A stretch of 64,000 bases of DNA from Nilaparvata lugens (lineage: Eukaryota; Arthropoda; Insecta; Hemiptera; Delphacidae): positions 47,971,770 to 48,035,769 of the forward strand of contig NC_052505.1 of assembly GCF_014356525.2 (NCBI RefSeq). Reading direction: 5' to 3'. Positions 62,701-64,000 of this stretch are shown here, piece by piece; position 1 is the stretch's first letter, and each line of letters begins with the position of its first letter. A program made the translations under genes and the position numbers. The notes under the pieces are model-generated. The model made no database searches. It was not told where the DNA came from and was given only the letters and a program-made list of their open reading frames with translations.

Positions 62701-63324
62701 AATTTGTATACTATCAAGTTATCAAAAATATTTTCTCTGCAATTTTTACCGATTATTACTTTTTGAGACATGAGCGCCTTAAGTTTAAATTTTTCAAATA
62801 GAAAAACTTTGAAAAATATTACCAGTGGATATTTAAGATATTTTGGATATCACCAATATTTGTTTTTTAGCCGCTAGCCTTAAAATGATATTACACCAAT
62901 AATCAATATTAAATTCTACATTATTAACGTAATTATGATTTGTTATCATTGAAAATAATAACAAGTTCCCTTGATATAAAAGAAATATTAAAGAAGGGTA
63001 CAAGTGAATATTCATAATAATTCATGCTTGTAGAGGATAGAGGAGGGAAGTGACTAACTCGTCTTTAACTTTGACGTCGATGATTGTCGCCTCCAGCGCC
63101 CGGTAGAGAGCGCGTAAGTCGCCGAATTCGACGAACACGAGGCGGCCATCTCGAGTGCCGGCCACCACGCGCTCGGGAGTGAGCCAGCAGACGGTGGAGA
63201 AGGGCATTGTGTCCGCCTTCTGGAATCCGTATTGCCGCCACACCATGTCGGACACCGCCAGCAGTCTGAAAATGCCCGGACCCACCAGCGAGACCACTGT
63301 GTTGTCGGTAAGATTAGGAGCCAC
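35952..63324 (-). CDS. CFAP57/WDR65-like ciliary WD40 and coiled-coil protein (partial, 15 exons placed)
   Basis: Cilia- and flagella-associated protein 57 is an axonemal protein tied to inner-dynein regulation in motile cilia and flagella; in an insect the expected sites are sperm tails and possibly sensory cilia. The visible protein (1001 residues) has WD40-type repeats (HGPITGVSLCAWKQ...DRTVCVWDY; EAQFSRSGHMFAAMN...IHVYS; DDKMLITTSTDGTMCLWKV), then a long charged coiled coil including NIRLRGETGVMKKK, which resembles LRLKGETGIMRKK of the human protein as I recall it. All placed junctions are GT/AG with matching phases. Missing: the N-terminal exons beyond 64000 and one WD segment between 54413 and 50494. 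Introns are loaded with transposons. The low-GC acidic tail ends SSSSDEEEQDELE. Confidence 0.93.
37165..37420. repeat. Helitron-like repeat in a CFAP57-like intron
   Basis: Starts near AAGCGAGCGATTTCTGTA and ends near GTGAGTGAGCGAGTGAGT; includes GGATCTCGAAAACGGTTCTA. The GTGAGTGAGT-type tail resembles that at 28104. The family is suggested only by similarity of style to insect Helitron-like repeats. Confidence 0.45.
37807..38650 (-). mobile_element. Internally deleted IS630/mariner-type transposon
   Basis: Inverted ends AGGGTCCGCCACGGGAAACG and AGGATCCGTCACGGGAAACG (element orientation) enclose 844 bp. The - strand holds the transposase N-terminus (FVYDSFVRSGESVAEVKLLF, CRRFNVPRHGEIPSRNTIR) in one frame at about 38440-38268. 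The C-terminus (FDVWFLLWGFLKYVVYENN, QLLERVEANFRERLYIC) is in another at about 38150-37922. Everything between, including most of the DDE catalytic core, is deleted, so it is non-autonomous. It lies in the last intron of the CFAP57-like gene. Confidence 0.85.
38822..39016 (-). CDS. CFAP57-like exon n (coiled coil)
   Basis: Acceptor GTTTTGCAG, donor GTCAGT. 65 codons: SNMSLMNEMDDLRVEVAVSR then QEARDLDCLLGL, followed by an alanine-rich stretch ending HCQADLQ. It resembles the ENVSLIKEINELRRELKF part of CFAP57. Confidence 0.92.
40198..40380 (-). CDS. CFAP57-like exon m (coiled coil)
   Basis: Acceptor TTTGTCGCAG, donor GTACCG. 61 codons: KLYERYNRAVDLELGRGHDK ... FERQMKYLQKAAGNIKSLIY ... YETNVALIK. 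Phase 0 on both sides. Confidence 0.94.
40906..41383. mobile_element. Foldback MITE with arms of about 160 bp
   Basis: Ends TATAGTCTGTGTAAAAT and its reverse complement; inner complementary blocks include GGGTTGCCAAATCGTG and ATATCCTAGTAGTGCTA. The arms make up most of its 478 bp. No coding sequence. It lies between exons m and l. Confidence 0.85.
42005..42220 (-). CDS. CFAP57-like exon l (coiled coil)
   Basis: Acceptor TTTGTAG, donor GTGAGT. 72 codons: LESEMEDMQNMNAVLKSQGN ... FGKDIRTLLKHLSTDMAAAS then RLIQHPTKLKEEMK, equivalent to [20 protein letters not shown]. Confidence 0.94.
42600..42894 (-). CDS. CFAP57-like exon k (coiled coil)
   Basis: Acceptor CTTTGCAG, donor GTTAGT. Encodes AHKDIEELKYQVFTLQNELL ... 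LQLHKEIAIKDNSVRDKEGR ... ISELQDTLEPSDKRIESLKD then VIAK, matching IQDKEKRIYDLKKKNQEL and KKQIEPRENEIRVMKEQI. Phase 0 at its end. Confidence 0.95.
42985..43720 (+). pseudogene. LINE 3' end fragment
   Basis: Encodes the terminal segment typical of Jockey-type RT proteins (YYSTRRITQRMFRLPKVNKS, FQYVAPKYFNQLPYEIK), then a 3' UTR with AATAAA and a TTGAATTGAATTGAAT tail. It is 5'-truncated, sits in a CFAP57-like intron and runs antisense to the gene. A second, smaller 3' tail (AATAAACTTCATTTCATTTC) follows at about 43735-43855. Confidence 0.8.
44412..44593 (-). CDS. CFAP57-like exon j (coiled coil, GETG block)
   Basis: Acceptor CGTCGTAG, donor GTGAGT. Encodes MIEAMEKNDYEHEVIKLQME ... LNNKYEDYLNGERDLNIRLR then GETGVMKKKIL. 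The last block is the most conserved part of the coiled coil. Ends in phase 2. Confidence 0.95.
44637..47060 (+). mobile_element. IS630/mariner-type transposon with TIRs of about 450 bp
   Basis: 2.4 kb flanked by TA. Terminal inverted repeats begin CAGAGTGTCCCACCAAGGTT and extend about 450-480 bp inward, to blocks such as CATGCATCAAG and GTGATCTTAAGGGTGAAATC on both sides. The interior has a broken transposase on the + strand. It lies between exons j and i of the CFAP57-like gene, leaving splicing intact in the model. Confidence 0.88.
45289..46270 (+). pseudogene. Decayed transposase with DUF4817-like N-terminus
   Basis: The N-terminal part (about 45300-45489) reads LVYGECGCNKREAKRVYRRR then FSDRKHPSHNTFLRL, the DUF4817-type helix-turn-helix. 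The middle is scrambled by stops. The C-terminal part (about 45885-46130) reads LDGCLPHYARNVRG and NNYAGRWIGRGGPVSWPPRT then PDLTPIDFYFWGVVKSNVY, with a catalytic-type Asp in LDG. A 65-bp tandem duplication (46071-46135, repeated at 46136-46200) shifts the frame. The tail EELILRIRLAFKVMKTWPNE follows. Inactive. Confidence 0.85.
47329..47428 (-). CDS. CFAP57-like exon i (coiled coil)
   Basis: Acceptor CGTTTGCAG, donor GTCGGG. Encodes NYEDLLESKRLALEEISTSY then EKKLDEKRMQIKK. 100 nt completing a Lys codon from exon h; ends in phase 0. Confidence 0.9.
47958..48142 (-). CDS. CFAP57-like exon h (coiled coil)
   Basis: Acceptor ATTTTTTCAG, donor GTACTG. Encodes DMETEHTIEINKINRQIADT ... LIVEYDKYSKLEGLFESTQQ, matching LLLEYEKYQELQLKSQR. 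Ends in phase 2. Confidence 0.93.
48190..48590. mobile_element. MITE with AGGAGGTGGGGGTGG-type arms
   Basis: Inverted arms containing GTAAGCAGGTGAACAC, CCCAACCCCTACACCCTG and GCTAAGGAGGTGGGGGTGG enclose about 150 bp of AT-rich loop. Lies between exons h and g. No clear duplication at the ends. Confidence 0.8.
48850..49167 (-). CDS. CFAP57-like exon g (last WD blade into coiled coil)
   Basis: Acceptor GTCCGCAG, donor GTCATT. 106 codons: MKLTYDDKMLITTSTDGTMC then LWKVTAVEGK, then a helix-rich QDKIRAIKDQTLRIKQL and DELQSAYLTTIEQLKDKNQ. It bridges the propeller and the coiled coil. GC-richer than its introns. Confidence 0.96.
49168..50320. other. CFAP57-like intron without recognised element
   Basis: AT-rich intron between exons g and f. 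No repeat family, RNA gene or coding segment recognised. Confidence 0.5.
50321..50494 (-). CDS. CFAP57-like exon f
   Basis: Acceptor TTCACAG, donor GTATTG. Encodes TAKEVDIRQTQLDCIVLSRS then DQMMFVAGDNGSVLSVRFP ... HNHRILK, equivalent to [20 protein letters not shown]. Phase 0 to phase 0, so the unplaced exon before it should be a multiple of three. Confidence 0.93.
51632..51781. mobile_element. Small MITE with CCGGTTGCACAAAAG ends
   Basis: Inverted ends CCGGTTGCACAAAAG with complementary GGTTAAATTTTAA; the middle has complementary AACCAATCAGA and TCTGATTGGT. About 150 bp. A decayed relative with CACGAGAGCCAATCAGAGAA and TCTCTGATTGGATC lies at about 58385-58610. Confidence 0.82.
53669..53716. 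repeat. GA microsatellite
   Basis: Simple AGAGAG run with one GG interruption and a final GTGAGAGAG. Confidence 0.9.
53900..54015 (-). pseudogene. LINE 3' tail fragment
   Basis: On the - strand: LDFVTYKFGRKLDKGYLIIL-type codons, then a short 3' UTR ending in AATAAATAAATG. It is a very short 5'-truncated LINE copy in the sense orientation of the CFAP57-like gene. Confidence 0.55.
54413..54630 (-). CDS. CFAP57-like exon e
   Basis: Acceptor TTTTGAAG, donor GTCACC. Encodes LYAVLGFSDKLRFLLVLIDD ... FSRSGHMFAAMN ... LIYTLKGHNNK, very close to GFADKLRLMNLLIDD and GGHLFAAVNGNVIHVY of CFAP57. Ends in phase 0. Confidence 0.95.
56102..56306 (-). CDS. CFAP57-like exon d
   Basis: Acceptor CGGTTTCAG, donor GTCAGT. 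Encodes CEEISFELMGEGLHHGPITG ... DRTVCVWDYVNETVLLNKVY then QEDVYCITLHPTG, a full WD40 blade ending in WDY. Phase 0 to phase 1. Confidence 0.95.
56779..57218 (+). mobile_element. Mariner-type deletion derivative with TIRs of about 110 bp
   Basis: TA-flanked, with ends CAGAGTGACCACGAGACACA and the matching reverse complement. Complementarity extends to GTAGAGAATATTA blocks. The + strand interior keeps only a transposase C-terminal relic (ITLDDLKEAILTEVALI and RVRKSFLNRIENCL). 440 bp; non-autonomous. Confidence 0.85.
57219..58849. other. CFAP57-like intron; decayed repeats, no exon
   Basis: Intron between exons d and c. Contains a degraded relative of the 51.6-kb MITE at about 58385-58610 and a + strand open stretch near 57440-57590 broken by stops. 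Nothing else recognised. Confidence 0.5.
58850..59018 (-). CDS. CFAP57-like exon c
   Basis: Acceptor AGTTACAG, donor GTTGCT. Encodes KRNVFRIVAKDV ... LSISPNEEKLLCTTKRMQIY then FVQLWGQDIAQ, matching [20 protein letters not shown] in the family. Starts completing an Arg codon and ends in phase 0. It starts only about 75 bp from a mariner relic. Confidence 0.88.
59293..59631 (+). pseudogene. Mariner transposase C-terminal fragment
   Basis: Encodes LLQHGNARPHTARLSVQTIQ and LIHPPSSPDLAPRYFHVFGE then LKDAMKGKQFHSDEEVKTAV, the conserved end of mariner-type transposases. In HGNARPHTA an Asn stands where the catalytic Asp of DNARPH is expected. A 22-bp unit (GAGTGGCTACAGGCACAGGC plus AC) is then repeated about three times and spoils the C-terminus. 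Confidence 0.88.
59683..60054. mobile_element. TTA-flanked MITE nested in the mariner relic
   Basis: 372 bp with ends GGGCCGGTTTCCGAGCTCGG and their inverse, flanked by TTA on both sides (59680-59682 and 60055-60057). Inner complementary blocks include AAACAGCTGGAGTCAGAAAA and CCAAAACGGGGCGTAGTCGC. The 3-bp duplication suggests PIF/Harbinger. Confidence 0.88.
60243..60416 (-). CDS. CFAP57-like exon b
   Basis: Acceptor CTTTTACAG, donor GTAAAT. Completes a Glu codon with exon a and encodes SAGAGQIVAGQSLLQV ... FEVRCLTAFSRGFCYTCTSG then IVILFEKES, equivalent to the [20 protein letters not shown] blade. Ends in phase 2. Confidence 0.9.
60757..62676 (-). pseudogene. Non-LTR reverse transcriptase in a CFAP57-like intron
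   Basis: The upstream frame (62676-62158) has VNNLISKNQYGFQESRNTSD, ITFLDLAKAFDSVDRDKLIT and WFKSYFNNRQQYVSIDG. The downstream frame (62206-61115) has VQGSTIGPLLFLIYINN, LFLFADDTVLVSTGG (active site FADD intact), LTVNVTKTKFM and YRYLGVIIDYKLSWGQH, then the C-terminal region with HRTNYNYDVP. A one-step frameshift near 62200 separates them. The 3' UTR contains AATAAA and ends TTTGAATTTGAAG at about 60757. 5'-truncated; same orientation as the host gene. Confidence 0.9.
63059..63324 (-). CDS. CFAP57-like exon a (WD40, N-terminal region)
   Basis: Acceptor TCGTCAG, donor GTTAGT. Encodes VAPNLTDNTVVSLVGPGIFR ... TVCWLTPERVVAGTRDGRLV ... VKVKDE, matching the DNTQVCVTGNGMFKLLRF and VGTDTGKLFLFE part of vertebrate CFAP57. 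Ends in phase 2. More upstream exons must lie outside the window. Confidence 0.92.
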
Positions 63325-63532
63325 CTGACGATCCAAGCAAAAACATTACTCTAATTGATTCACAGAACATTAAATTGTACATTTTACACAATCAACAGTA
63401 AACAATATAACATATATAAATAAGATTGCAATATAACAAAGCATCAAATAGTAAATTTTACACAATCTCCTGGTATGTTACGAGCATACAAGGTATGTTA
63501 TTCCCTTCAGTTACGAGAATATTATGTTCAAA

Positions 63533-64000
63533 GTTGAATTGAATTGAAAATTTCTTTATTCATCAAAATGCACAAAATACATCTGAACAGTGTCAAATTA
63601 CAACAAGAATTTAATATCGTCACAAAATCATCCTTTACACATACAGAAGTCAACAATTTTGATAAAAAACAAGATTCTAAAATCGTACAGTCAAATTGAC
63701 ATACTCCTGCAAAGAGTATAGGGATAGTCCCACCAAATATTCCTTTAATTTTTTGTGAAGGTATTCAACCTCCTCTATTTCTTCAACTCTCTAGGAAGTA
63801 TATTGAAAAATTTTCTCCCCATAAAAAGTTATTTTCTCTTAAAGAAATCCAATCTATGCCTCTCCTCGATCCTTCCAAATCTGGTGTTGTAGCCATGTGT
63901 TTCGTTTCTTGATCCTGATGACGAGTATTTTTTAAAGTACATGAATACGTCAAAAATATATTGCTCATAGATTGTTAAGATTCCAAACTGTGGAAAAACA
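63533..64000 (-). pseudogene. LINE 3' end fragment at the window edge
   Basis: On the - strand: HGYNTRFGRIEERHRLDFFK, a YNTR-type block near the end of Jockey-like RT proteins, followed by stops, a 3' UTR with AATAAA and a TTCAATTCAATTCAA tail at about 63533. It continues beyond the window. It lies in the intron upstream of exon a. Confidence 0.75.

Overview
This is a repeat-dense, AT-rich animal nuclear window. It most resembles an insect, probably a hemipteran such as a planthopper; that is inferred from the odorant-receptor family and the transposon mix and was not tested by search. I find no prokaryotic operon, CRISPR array, rRNA or intact tRNA. Two host genes are supported. They are convergent, with stop codons about 320 bp apart.

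Gene 1 is a five-exon insect odorant receptor (7tm_6 type) on the + strand at 31046-35629, predicted at 416 residues with every splice phase consistent. Gene 2 is a CFAP57/WDR65-like gene on the - strand from 63324 down to 35952. It encodes an axonemal WD40 plus coiled-coil protein. Fifteen exons are placed with canonical GT/AG sites and matching phases (3006 nt, 1001 codons plus stop). The first exons lie beyond the right edge, and one WD-blade segment between 54413 and 50494 was not found.

Almost everything else is mobile DNA. From left to right: a tandem duplication (64-538); an inverted-repeat element (1319-2739); a foldback element with arms of about 600 bp (4553-6181) and a small palindrome (6171-6386); a complete but defective BEL/Pao LTR retrotransposon (6802-16230, TSD GTTGG) with 2.6-2.9 kb LTRs full of minisatellite, inserted in a Jockey-like LINE fragment; an unassigned stretch (17.0-18.4 kb); a LINE (about 18.8-25.4 kb) split by a Penelope-like element (20962-24750, 12-bp TSD) that is itself split by a LINE 3' fragment (8-bp TSD); and Helitron-like or foldback repeats (25.4-30.4 kb).

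The CFAP57 introns hold many further elements: an internally deleted IS630/mariner-type element (37807-38650), a foldback MITE (40906-41383), LINE tails, a long-TIR transposon with a DUF4817-like N-terminus (44637-47060), several MITEs, a mariner relic containing a nested TTA-flanked MITE (59095-60081), and LINE reverse-transcriptase relics (60757-62676, 63533-64000). The most striking features are the minisatellite-bearing giant LTRs, the three-level nest around the Penelope-like element and its inverted-dimer structure. I saw no novel defence or metabolic system.
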